Shown here: positions 51,754 to 63,750 of the stretch, in pieces
Position numbering within the stretch: position 1 is the first letter of the stretch
Layout: every line of letters begins with the position of its first letter
NCBI RefSeq assembly: GCF_963662255.1
Contig: NC_085056.1
Location: forward strand, 5,949,216 to 6,013,215
Length of the DNA stretch: 64,000 bases
Reading direction: 5' to 3'
Origin: Cinclus cinclus
Taxonomy: Eukaryota; Chordata; Aves; Passeriformes; Cinclidae
Program-made: the position numbers and the translations under genes
The notes under the pieces: model-generated
The model's database searches: none
Seen by the model: the letters and a program-made list of their open reading frames with translations, nothing else
What the model was told of the DNA's origin: nothing

Positions 51754-53615
51754 GAAAAACACCACACTCACAACCAAGTTCAGAGTCCATATCTCTTCTG
51801 AGATTTGTGAGAGCAAGTAGACATGGTACAGAAACCCATTCCATAACCTTTCACCAACATAAAATTTACTGTGAATAAGGCCCGAAAACTATGTGCTCAG
51901 CTCTGATTTAAACCTGTGAACACAAACCTCCCAAGAACATTTCCATTCCAATAAATACCTCCCCATGACATGATATGCTAATCATTTGGGTCCTAGGGGA
52001 CATTAAATACCCTAACCACAAGCAAACTCCACCACAACGCTCGCCACGACAGGATCTGGCCCAAAGTTATTTTATTTAGCAGGTTTAAGGTGCTGTTTAA
52101 GTTAAATACACACCAGCCATCCCAGCCTCTCCTCCAAACACTTTTGCTGTGGCGAAGAGCAAAGCAGGTTTGGCTTTTGAGACAGAAAATTCCTCTGTCA
52201 TTTTCTACTGTATCCAAGACTTTATCAATAAGAATTAATCTAACTCACAAAAACGGGACTTCCTTCAGAACTCTGATGTTCTGTATCTTTTATTTTTAAA
52301 TTGCAGCATTAATAATGGTCTCAGCAGCAAGTGGAGAAAACGTATGAAATATGTGCCCTCTTTATAGATTTCCTGTTTCTGCAATTTCACTTGAAAAATG
52401 GCAGTGCCCTGCCATCCGAAGCTTCCAGTTTGTTTAACTCTGAGCAAAAGACAATTAAACAACTTACAGGATACGGTCATGAACTCAAATTGCACACCAG
52501 TGCTCCTTGTTGGGTCAGTTGCCATGATGAGCAGAAGCTTTTTCACTTTGCTACCCCAAGAAAGAGGTGCTGCAAGACCACCAGAGGTTTCCGACCACAG
52601 CAATGGCCTCGTGCTGAGAAGAAAATATTTCACAAACGAAAAGAATTTCTGCAGGATTCTTGAGATGCTGAGTTATCACACAGTAGAAGGAAGAGACTCC
52701 ATGTTTGACATGTGTCTAGAAGGACAGAACATCCTTTTATCATTTTTTCCTAGAAGTCAAGGCATTTTTTTTTGTTTGTTTCCTCAGAGTTTCTTAAAAT
52801 CCTGCCATTTACTATAAATTATTTTTCCACAATTCCTGCAAGCAAAGTTATATCCTGAACCTATATTTCTTAGGTAATCCTCTTCAACACAGAAGTCTTA
52901 TGTAAGAAGTGATGTATTAGTATTTTAATAGAGAGTGATATACACTTGAAGAATGGAAGTTCAGGTGACCGACAAAGATAAATTGTGCTTTTCAAATCCT
53001 CCTTTTGATAGAAATCATTCTGAAAACAGACTGGCTGAGTTCCATTTGAGAGATGTTCAATCCACTTGTGTTTTTACTCTCAAAGCCGTTCTCAGAGCTG
53101 ACCCTATTTTCACATTTGTAGGCAACAGACTCGTAGATGTGACCTTCACAGACCAGTATCTGCTCTAGCATTAATGATCCCTTCTACTGTAGGCTGAAAT
53201 TAGGAAAAAAAACCTAAGCTCCCCAGGATACATCTGAAATATTGTAGTTCTCAGTCTAGCACACTCTCAGGACTATGTGTTATTCTCATCAGTGACAAAA
53301 GCACATCATTAGTATCATCTGCTGTAATGGCAGTGCAAGGGAAATCATATTAGTGGTTGCTTAATGGTAATCATGGTAGAATCTTGGCATTAATATGAGG
53401 AATATTAATTTTCCAGTACATAAAAGCATAAATGCCACCTACATCTCTATGCAAAGCCTGCTCAAATCAATTGCCAAAACAAAATTCAATTCAAGAATCT
53501 TGGTATACCAACATAGACACAGAACTCTGTCTCCATCAACAAGATGAAGAGGAAAACAATATATCTAAGATCCTGTGTCATTTCCTAGTGATTTGTTTGG
53601 CTCTTTTTGGTATGC

Positions 53616-53643
53616 AAAAAAAAAAAAAAAAACCAAAAAAAAA
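53616..53643 (+). repeat. A17-CC-A9 tract
   Basis: Long A tract with a CC interruption. No retrocopy was recognised upstream. Confidence 0.95.
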
Positions 53644-56179
53644 CCTACTAGGTCTTTTAATGAATGCAAAAATAGAACAGAGAGAGTATATATAGTGATA
53701 AAATAATACCTGGGCAATAGAGCTGAAGTGCAAAAAGGATGATGAAAGAAATTACTAGGGAGCGAATAAAACTTTTAACATTATTATGATATTTTAATCT
53801 GATTAATATATGTACTGGAGACTAAAATTTTAACTTTCAGTTTAGCAACATTAGTTTTGTGGACTTCTTATTTCTGACAATACAAGTAAATTATTGCATT
53901 TAACCTCATAATCATTGCTACCATTATACTGTGAAATATTACTCAAATGCCAGAACGCATTTCTCAACGCATTGTGTCTCGCTGATCTCCAGATCAAGTT
54001 TGCTCAGTGTCTGACTAAAAGAATGTTCTCTGGTTTTGTTTTTGCTTTTCTAACTGCTAGCTCTACAAATTCATTATGGAACCAGAATAAAATCCGATCC
54101 ATTCTTCCATAGCTGTGTTGCCTTAGTGTCACCAAAGGAAACAAAACACATTTTAGTTACTAAGGTGACCAGTGATTCCACAAAGGACTAAGATACAGTA
54201 AGATAAACTCTCCTGGTTTTATGTGGTAATCCTCCTGCCTAGAAGTGTCTATTGAGAGGCCGCATCCAGGAAAAAAGCAGGAAGTAACATAATTTATTCA
54301 GCAAGAATACTATGGGGCACAACTGCTGAAAAAAGGCTTTCACACACTCCTCCTGGCTAATTTTCCATTTAAATAAAATTTACCCTTGAATATCAAATAT
54401 TTATTCCATTTTTCATACTCTTGTCTGTTCCTCTCATATTTATTTACTTTATAAACATTTCAAATTTATTTTTGCTGAGTAAATAAATTAAAATATGAGG
54501 AACACTTAAACAGACAAAAGGCTCTGGGAGTTTTGCTACTGGCAAAAAGAGAAATGCTCAGGGATGTAATGAGTCAACTTCCAATGTGGAAATCTGGCAG
54601 AATTCCTGCATTTTAGAATCACAGCATGTATGACTTCACTTTAGTGTATGCAGGTTTTTCTTACAAGGCTGATTCTACAGGGTTTATGCAGTTGACTTGC
54701 CTTATTTTCTATTGCCAGGCCTCAAACTATTACAAGTTCATCAGTAATAACCCTCTGACAGCTTTCCCACCTCTTTTGTCAGTGAAGTTATAAATACACC
54801 AGATTGTCAAAAACAAACAAATTCCTGGGCATCATCCTATTCAAACCACAAATTCATCTAAGTTCAACTCAGTGTATTTTACTCAGCAGAGTAGGTAGTA
54901 AAATCATCTTTCAACTCAGAAGACTTTATTTTATAATTCCTTCATATGGGATTCCAGGAAATGTTAAGATGTTAACTATCTGACAGAGTTCATATGGGTG
55001 ACAAGTAGTTTATTACAGCACAGGTTTTATTCCCTGATTTCAGGGGACATGGACTTCAGATGAAAAGGTGGAATAATTCTTGCCTCAGTGTGTAAAATCA
55101 AGACCAATTTAGTAACCCACTCCTCTAATACCGCATGTGCAAAGAAATAATTTAGACTCCTCGTTAATTTGAGTATTGAACTGAAATTCTGCAGCTGCTT
55201 TCTGCCAGTCCTGAAAACAGAAATTAATTTCAATGACCAAGGCGAATGGAGTGCTGCTCTGTCAGGTAATTAGTCATCGTCTTTTGCTACTCAGGGTCTA
55301 TCACTGTGCTAATCCATACATAAACCCCAGTATTCCCCCAGTCACTCACAATCTAAAGAGCTGTTTAACTACCTATTTCTCCCATTCAATCCTACCCCAG
55401 ATATCAGCTGCAAAATGAGCATTCTTTCATGTTTAGCTTTCTTCCTACTATTTACTGCCAGCAGAATTAATGCAACTGATTTACATTTTCTTTTTTCTGT
55501 TTGATCAAGTCTGCTGTTGATTAAGTAGAGCTTAAGGGAAAAAATTATACTCCTGCAGCTTTCCTACTTGACTTGCCAGTTTATTAATGAAAGAAGCAAG
55601 GATATTGATGGCCCAGAAACTACAAGTGCAGCAATTAAAGGATATGTCCTTCCAAGCTTCTAATTAAAAAAGAGTTCTTTTGTATTAAAAGATATAGTTT
55701 ACTGTCATATTTATATCTAATTCTCACTTCTACTGTTTTGCTTTATTTTTTTTTTCTGTTTATTCCTTTTAAACAGAAATCTACTGGGAAAACTTAGATC
55801 AGGCAGAATAAAGAAACTTTCCCTGACAACCATTTCTAGAAGCTTTGTTCCCAAACAACAGTCTGAGTGATAAAACATCAAAAAATAACTCCACCCCCAA
55901 AATCCTTGCAACAGTGAAATACACACTGACACATACCACTCAGAAGGCAACTGTATAATATTTTTAACCTGTGTAAATTGGCAGTTTGCATATTAACTGC
56001 ATTCTTTCAATATCAGAACACAAATAGACAAATAAGTGACTCCTGTTTCTGTTTTGTGGTGTCATATAAACAAATTCAGCAGAAGTCTGACAAGCTCTGC
56101 TGGCTCAAACTGCATGCACAGATTGACTCTCCAGCACCTATAGAATAAGTGCTAAGGACTCAGTCAGTCAGAATAATGA

Positions 56180-56425
56180 AATCTCAGGATGGTTTGGCTT
56201 GAAAGGGTCCTTAAAGATCATCCAGTCTCACCCCCTGCCATGGGCAGGGACACCTTCCACTGTCCCAGGTTGCTCCAAGTCCCATCCAGCCTGGCTTGGA
56301 CACTTCCAGGGATCCAGGGGCAGCCACAGCTTCCCTGTCCCAGGGCCTCCCCACCCTCACAGCAAAGAATTTCTTCCCAATACATAATCTAAATTTACTC
56401 TCTGTCAGTTTGAAGCACACCCCAC
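56180..56425 (-). mobile_element. CR1 LINE fragment, 5'-truncated 3' end
   Basis: This is the tail of a CR1 non-LTR retrotransposon read in reverse. On the plus strand it opens with the inverted CR1 3' end (a GGATGGTTTGGCTTG-type start followed by AAAGGGTCCTTAAAGATCAT), then CTGCCATGGGCAGGGACACC, a block about an acceptor-like word TTCTTCCCAATA, and GTCAGTTTGAAGC near 56405-56417. All of these are standard words of the avian CR1 3' region. Similarity fades after about 56425, so the 5' part is missing, as in nearly all CR1 copies. The terminal 8-bp repeat that normally ends CR1 is degraded to a remnant near 56180. No reverse transcriptase or other coding sequence is retained. The wording is closest to CR1 copies of passerines as I remember them; the subfamily needs a Repbase or Dfam comparison. 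The exact edges are uncertain by about 20 bp at the 3' end and up to 100 bp at the 5' end. Confidence 0.9.
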
Positions 56426-57224
56426 ATTCAAAACATCCTGCACACAACTCAAAGCACATCTCCATGTGCACACCAGGTACCTCTCCCAGATTTCCACACA
56501 GCAACTGCTCCTCTCATTGAGCTACTGGAATCCCTGAGAAATTATATTAAAAATTAAGCACAATATAAAAATCATAACCTAGTATCCCATACAAATAATG
56601 ACAGGTTCTTAATGCATTGAAAATGACTGTTCTCTGCACTGATGTTCCAGAAAGGAAGAGAAGTAAAACATCTTTCTGCTCCTGGCCTGTGTCCCTCACA
56701 GGCCAGAGTGGTGAGAACTGCTGTGATCAGATTAAGCAGGCAATCTTGTGTATGATCAGATTCCCAGAGGGCAGCGATAGCTGTGTATTTAAGGACAGTA
56801 AGCTTTTCTTAAAAGAGGCACTAAAGTGAATCACAAAATTTCCCAGAGCTCCCAGCTGGACAAACCAGCAGTAAACAAGAGTGATTCTTCCTTGGGGCTA
56901 ACAGAGTTAGCAATGCTGCTCTGAGGACAGGTTGTGTCATCCACAATATCACTGCCCACATTTCTCCTTGAGCCATCCTAGACCTGCATCTTTGAGCTTG
57001 CCTATTAACCTGGAAAAACCTTGTGAAGGAGGGGGGTGGAATTGTTCTAAGAGACATTTTGTACTGGAAATTTCTCAATCATTTCCAGTTTAAAGGTGAC
57101 TTCATAGAAATGGTGACCCTCACAAGTACCACTTGAAAGATACAGAAGCTTTAATCTTTTCCAGTGGAATCGGAAGCTCTTATGTCTCCTCTGACCCTTT
57201 TTCCCCTCCAGCCTTACACTCTTG

Positions 57225-57325
57225 GCACCATTAAAAAGTCAGAACCATTAAGTTGGTGTCAAGTGGCTGCGCTATTCATATTCTATTATAGTCAATGACA
57301 ATTAACAGTGCCATTCAGAAAAGCC
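57225..57325. promoter_or_regulatory. Short candidate conserved element
   Basis: About 100 bp with an NKX2-type TCAAGTGG at 57259-57266, then a TATTCATATTC/ATTATAG/CAATGACAATTAAC run of homeodomain and SOX-like words ending near 57306. It lies about 800 bp from the CR1 fragment and is not part of it. The call rests on motif density only. Confidence 0.3.
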
Positions 57326-57405
57326 AGGTACTGTATTACACAACTGGAAAATTGATCTCATCTGAGGCTCAAAAACCAGCAATGTTCAGACCTCAACTCG
57401 CAGGC

Positions 57406-57432
57406 AAAAAAAATAAATAAATAAATAAAAAA
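57406..57432 (+). repeat. (AAAT)n microsatellite
   Basis: About four AAAT units between A runs. Confidence 0.9.
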
Positions 57433-57824
57433 GGGGAAGTACTGCCTGACCTGGGGGCCACACAGCAAAGAGCCACGTGCAAGGTTCAGAAACAGCCTGA
57501 AGAAGTGCCCAAATCTCTGTGTGAATATAGGCTCTGATTTTTATCATCAAGCAAAGTGATGCTAGAAAGAAGAGTACAAACTCAACTGAACGCTTGATGA
57601 TCACCTTCAACGTTGTTATTGCAGGCAAAATGCAACATCTTAGCGCTGCTGACACATCAGAAAACCAGGGGGTGTGTGTCAGCTCCCAGCTCTTTGCAGC
57701 ACACACCCACAGGCAAGAGCCCAGCACCTGCAGTGAAATCCTCATTTCTAGCACCTGCACTCAACATCTATTTTCATGGATGTTTTTCCTAGAAACAAGA
57801 ACAGGCACATTTTTCCACTAATGA

Positions 57825-58055
57825 ATTACCGGATGGCTACAAAAGGAGAGAGGGTTAACAAATAACTCTCAGCTTTGGACAGTGAGGCTGTTTCCCTCTG
57901 GCAGTGAATCTCAGTGTTAACTACAACCCAGTACAGTAGTTGATTACAGCTGAGCCTATCTGCTATAAAGCACAGGGGGAATTTTACGTAGCAAAACTCA
58001 ATTAGTTCACATGAGTTTAACTAAAGCACCTGAGCTAAAACCTTGCCACAAAGGA
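57825..58055. promoter_or_regulatory. Candidate regulatory block
   Basis: Complex, repeat-free sequence with ATGAATTACCGG at its left edge, a TTGATTACAG word near 57939, CAATTAG near 57999 and a CACCTGAG E-box near 58027. No open frame of note. The boundaries are arbitrary. Confidence 0.22.
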
Positions 58056-60439
58056 TGCACTGTAGAGTCAGGAACAGCACTTGGCACTGTCCCTCCATGC
58101 CACGTGCCCGAGGACATTGGCTTTTAGCAGGATCCAAAACCAGAGCAATCAGTAAGCCATTATGTCACTTATATCCCTTAATCAAGTACTCACTAAACCC
58201 CAAAGTTATGACATGACCTATCCAGTCCACATCCTGGAGCAGCCTGCAAAATCAGAAGAGTCACTTATTTGGTTCAAGCACGTAACTGGAATACATGGGG
58301 AAACAGACGGGAAAAAAATAAAAACAAACCCATAATAACAAATATTCTTGTATTTCAAATGCCAAGCTCCAAAACTCTATAGTTGTACAGATTGATGATT
58401 ACATGTAATTCTGCCTCAGATTGCTGCTTTCCAGGCCAAAACCAGCGAAGCTCTTCCTGCACCAGGGTCCCTCGGAGATGTCCTGAGCTTCTGCAATGAA
58501 TTTAGGTGTCTTTGCTTTTCCCCTCCTTTCACTCTAAAGAGAGGTATCTTTATTAAATACTGGAGATTAAGGATTTACACACACAGCTCTGGAGACACAC
58601 GTTCAAATCCATTCTAGCGGAAAAAGTGCTAGTCCCAAATCCACCTTTGGTTCACCTGGAAGAGAAGAGCTTGTATTCTACCAGATGTTTCACCTGATGC
58701 CAAGTTTTCCTGGGGAATCAGGAACAGGCTGAATACAGAAATCATCTTTGTCTGTTCATCATTTTCCTTCACAGAGTACATTAAGAAATTATCAGCTAAC
58801 TTCAGTTCTCTGGGAAAAAAAATCTCCAATTGGTGCCTTAATGACAAACATAGAATGGGCTCAAAGCCACTATAGTTATACTTAAAAATCAATACTCCTA
58901 TTGGTCTTATAATTTGTGTCCCAAATATCTGCTTTAAAAGGTTCACAAGCCACAAAACAAAAGCTAGGGAGTTTACAGCTCAGACTTTTGCATTTTTTTT
59001 GTACTGTTTCAATATTTGCAAAGCCATGTGAAATGTTCTATAGGAACATTCTCTACCTGACAGTAGGAGTCTATTCCATATTTTATTTCTTTTATTGAGA
59101 GGTGGAGTAAAATTCCCCAACTGTTCCCGTGCAATTAAAATTACTTTTATTCATACAGTTACCTCTATGGCCACCATAAGCATTCCACAGTACTAATCCT
59201 TTTAGGCCCTGATCCAGCAAAGCACTTTACTGTCTCTTATTCTTAAAATTACAAGTCTCTCCACTGATTTCAATACAGTTATATTAGGGATGAACTTGGC
59301 CTACTATAGCAAAAATAATGTTAAAAATACAGTTTAAAAAAACAAGCAAGGAAATGGAAAGCCTAAGAGACTTCAATGTTTCTCTGGTTTAAAGTAAGGC
59401 ATTACCACTGTGCATTTGAGTACAGTCCAATAGTGAGCTATTTTTGAACAGCTGGGCCAATGCAGGTAACGAGCCTCCCCGTATTAGAGATGCATTGATT
59501 TCAGATCTAGATGGTTTCAGTAAGCTCCTTGCACCCAAATGTTACAAGGACAGGGACATTAAAATGTCAATTACATAAATAAATCTGTAAGTATCAACGA
59601 ATGCCCAAAATGTAATAAACCCCTTCACTCTAAGAGGCTTTGCAGCTGACACACTGTAAAACAATTTTTAAAAAAATCACAATTTGCATATTTATAGCTA
59701 CATTCATCAGTAGCTCAAATATTTATCACAAATACCAACCCATCACTGTAGGATGTTGTTTTCCTGCTTTGACTGCAGAGACTCCAAACCATGGCTGGAC
59801 ATTTGTCTACAACCAAAGCTTTTTAAACTGTGTTAAATACTCATTGCCTTTGCGTTCTTCTTTCTGCCTTGTTTTTGCTGGTGCAAGAATTTATCTGAGC
59901 ACGCAATGGACTGGATCAGGAAACTAATCTGACTGAAATATAAACTATAGAAAAGTGCTGACTTTAATGAGGAGGGACGCTCAGGGAAGCAGGAGCCTGA
60001 GACCGCTTAAGATAGCGCTGCCCCAAAATAAATGTCCATCAAACTGCACATCCTGAGGCACAGAGCAGCAGCCAGAAGCAGAACCATGGATTTCACCCAT
60101 TTATCCACATAAGCCATGGGGGGACACTGGGATCAGAGCCACAGATCTGATGGAGGACATGTCTTGAGTGGCTTCAGAGCACAGCTTCTGATCACCATGG
60201 AGGGACAACAAAATTTAATTTGCCATGGATGGCTGAATACCCCGAGCAAGACGACTACATAAAAGCATTTTCCAGTAACTTCCAGATTGTCTCTCCAGCC
60301 TCCCCAGTTCGCTCTCAATAATATTTTAAAGTGTGTGCTTTACCACCATTTAAAGCAGTGCACATGAGAGATATTGAATACATTAGGTAAATGAATTCCT
60401 GTGGACATTATGAAGGGAATAATGCCTTCCTATTTGGGT

Positions 60440-60458
60440 TATCCTGCACAGCAGGATA
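60440..60458. repeat. Perfect hairpin, 8-bp arms
   Basis: TATCCTGC and GCAGGATA flank the three bases ACA. Tight stem-loop, not extended by its flanks. Confidence 0.85.
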
Positions 60459-60589
60459 TAAATAAATAAAACTGGGGGTTTCTTCAGTCAAGGTGCTGCA
60501 GCAACCCAAGTGATAGCCACATTACACTTATAAAAGACAACTTTAAGAAAGATCTTAGTGCAATAAAAGTGAGGATTTTTTTTTTCCCC

Positions 60590-60890
60590 CTTGGCATCCC
60601 AGCTTGCCATAGAAATGAGTGAGTTGCTGAATTTCTGCCAAGTATAGATGGTTCAGCATGCTATTAGATTAGTCTGTTTATAGAGAAACAGCCAAAAATA
60701 GGAAGCACACAGAAGCTATTAAAGATATTGTCCTGTGAGGGAAATATTTGAATGGTTTTGTTACTGCAACTGGGAAATAAGATATGAGTCAGTATTAATG
60801 TGATAAAGAAGTTAATGTCTTCTAAAGCAAACAGTTAGTTTCTTCAGCTTGTTTCTGAGTTGACAATAAAATAAATGTACAGACAATTAT
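60590..60890. promoter_or_regulatory. Candidate regulatory block
   Basis: AT-rich complex block following a T10/C5 tract at 60576-60590. It holds an AP-1-like TGAGTCAGT near 60786, TTAATGTGATAAAG near 60796 and TTGACAATAAAATAAA near 60861. No coding potential is seen. Low-confidence call from texture. Confidence 0.22.
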
Positions 60891-61172
60891 GTAGGGTTGG
60901 ATGAGCCTGCAAGTAAGTGTATCCAGCTTAAAGCTCAGCACTGCCAGTGGGTTAGAATTGAAACTCTGTTATCAAGTAATGATATGCTAACCCCAGGTAG
61001 TCTTCATAGAAAATGGATGATTCAAAATGCCACACATCACTGAGCTGGTGGGAGAATGGTCAATAGCGTTTAAGCTATTTCAACCAGTCAAAGAGAATTT
61101 CATAGAAAAATTCCTTCACCCTGAGCACTTTACAGTGGATTTCCTAAATTCTTCTCACTTTTGATACAGTCC

Positions 61173-61262
61173 GATGAAAAATAAAAACACAGTATTTTTA
61201 TATTGTAAAAATAAAAAGTATATATATAAATATATACTGAAAAATAAAAAGTACAGTATCAC
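61173..61262 (+). repeat. Three spaced copies of AAAAATAAAAA
   Basis: The 11-mer occurs at 61177-61187, 61207-61217 and 61240-61250, followed each time by GTA- or CAGTA-like sequence. A TATATA-rich near-palindrome sits between copies two and three. Probably a degenerate tandem repeat with a unit of about 30-33 bp. Confidence 0.7.
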
Positions 61263-63734
61263 ACTGTATTTTGTTTTGATTTAATCAGGACAGCAGCAAT
61301 ATTTCATAGTGGATGTTACCAGCAGAGAGAAATTTGTCCCATATGTGACACTGAGCATTTGTTCCTAAACACAGCTACACACAACCCTGATGCCCTGACC
61401 TCCTCCTCCTCCCTCCTTTTTTCCACACATTAACAAATCTAGTTCTTTAAGTAATACAATATCTTAAATCTTCTAAGACACATAAACAAGGGAATAGGCT
61501 ATTATATTGTATTTATAATATTTATATGTGCGAATAGAAGATGTACATACATTTTCTCGAGTAACACACTTCTACAAACCCAGAGACCACACATACCATT
61601 CCTTAAGGGCCAATACATTTGACCAGCGAAGAAGAAAAAGTCCAAAGCTGAATGACTTTCCTACCGAGAAATGCCCCTCTGCGGTACCTTGGATTTTTAT
61701 GGTCAGAGTGCCCTGGGCCAAGCCAAGCACTTTCCCTGATGTTAGGTCACTTTTTAGGACATGAGAAGAGCAGCATCTGAAAATGCACAGGGAAACTTAC
61801 ACCAGTGAATGCAGCAAAACCTTTGCCAGTGTACAGAGACATTTGATTAGCAGGAGCCTCATGAATTCTACACCAGTGGCTCATTTCCAGAGGGAACGGA
61901 AAACTGGCCTCGAGTAATTCAGCCCATGTTATGTATATACAAAGATTAGGCACGGTACTTGGAACAGGAAGCAGCTGCAGAAAAATCTGTCAAGGTACCA
62001 CAATTAAATGTATTTACACTGCAGAGACTGAAAAATGCAGGTGGTATAATGAGACTTACAGCAAAATTTAAGAACTCTGCAATAACTTGCAGCCAGATCG
62101 TGGAGCTGGGCTTTTCCCTGGAACACATCTACTCAAAACCAAGTCAAGCTGTTACATCAACAAGCCTACAGACTGCTTTGAGGCCTCAGCTGAAATTTAT
62201 TTCTGGGATAAGTGTATCTTTCCATTCAGCTCCACAGAAACCAGGCTTGTTTATTATTTCTTGAGCCTAATTTCTTACTTCAGGCAATAGGAAGAATGAG
62301 TTACATGTCCCCTGACACCAAACAGATAAGCACAATAGCGTTGCCTTACTGCAGAGGACACTCCAAAACTGGGGGGATGCAAGGCAGTTTCCCCCCTTTG
62401 TGAACACAAAGTCCATTTCTAGGATGGGAATCCGGAGCTGGAGAACAAATTTCCATCATCCTTTCAGTGCTGTGGCAATAGGATCCCAGCCTGCAGAGTT
62501 TAGAGCATATTCTGCAGTTCCACACATACACATTACTACTTGTGTTTAAAGCATTGCTCTTGTTCAGACAGAACTGTGGAGTCTCTACCAACAAACAAAT
62601 TCAATTTATCACTTGTTTATGATTATGCATGAGGCATCTGTAGTTTTTCAATGGCATCAGGTAACAGCAGAGCCACAGCAGCTACTCTGTAATGGAAGAG
62701 CCACAGAAAACTTCATGTGCCTTAGAGATGTACAGGAGGTTCAAAAACAGAGAAGTTCCTTTTTCAGTAAAGGGACAAAGCAACAGAAAAATCAAGTAAT
62801 ATGGTTCTGCTTGGAATTGAAAGAAGAAAAAGGAGGGAGGTAAGATTTCCTGGCCACATGTTTCAAACCAAATGGATGGGTTTTTTTTAAACAAAGCACC
62901 TCACTTGCTTCGTTTCATTTTCAGGCTGTGCTGCCTGAGCAAGACAACGGAAAAGTTTAATCTCTAAAACACGAATGCCGAAAATAAATGCATTAGAAAG
63001 TACCAAGCCAAAGCTGTGCTGGTGACACAAATGTGAAAAATGGAATTGAAATAAACTGTGCCAGAAATCTACTTCTAAAAATATGTCTTTACAGTAGTGA
63101 TATTTATAAATTTGACATACTCTAAAATTTAGCTCACTAAAGATTATTTCTATGCAAATATGCATTTCTCAAACCCCATAAGCATGCGAAAAATCCAAAA
63201 CACATTTCTTGAAAATCAATTTCTGTGCAGTACAAATGTATCAAGTTAGAGGCAGCATGCTGATAAATATTAAAAAGGTCTACATTGTGCAAAATGAAAA
63301 CTTATAACAGGACACAGTGGTACCGTGCAGTATGTAGAGGTTCAGAGAGAACATGAAACAGCCCCATGGTTTCAAAAGGACTCTGTGGTCTGACATTAGT
63401 CATTTTGGTTCTGATAAAGGATGTTGTAGAAGGTGCTGCCCACATTATGCAAATCACTAACCACTTAATTTCCTCCCCAAGTGGTAAAGCTCAAGCGTTT
63501 TCCCTGAACATACACGGCTCATTTTCTTGTAACTCTGTGGGTTTTTTCAATAGCCTGTGTATGCCAGCAAGTAAGAAGACAGCAGTAAGAAACTAAGAGG
63601 TTACTCAATGATTCCAAAGGTTATGGGAGTGCTTTTTAGATACAGATCTGAATATAAATTCTAGACATTCACAAAGCATTTTTACTTCTAATAATACCCC
63701 ATTAGCTGCTTCAATTTTAATATACTTGAAACAG

Positions 63735-63750
63735 TCTCTCTCTCTCTCTC
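63735..63750 (+). repeat. (TC)8 microsatellite
   Basis: Eight TC units followed by a C run. Confidence 0.95.

Larger units (their letters stand above)
46651..56179. other. Unique non-coding DNA, no gene seen
   Basis: Pyrimidine-rich at 48250-48850 with short (AC)6 at about 48451-48462 and repeated words such as AATATTATCTCATTAT (about 48749 and 48868). At 52265-52817 three frames of 110-139 codons overlap on both strands; none has recognisable features. Confidence 0.55.
56426..60589. other. Unique non-coding DNA outside listed candidates
   Basis: 56426-56525 may be degraded CR1 or flanking DNA. The rest is unique, with frames up to 124 codons (57386-57760 minus) that lack domains. Confidence 0.5.

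Noticed and set aside
52572..52584. CTCF-like CCACCAGAGG
   Set aside because: Right-hand half of the motif does not match; too weak to list.
52265..52817. Three overlapping frames of 110-139 codons on both strands
   Set aside because: Mutually overlapping frames in one stop-poor stretch; none shows a domain or plausible start context.
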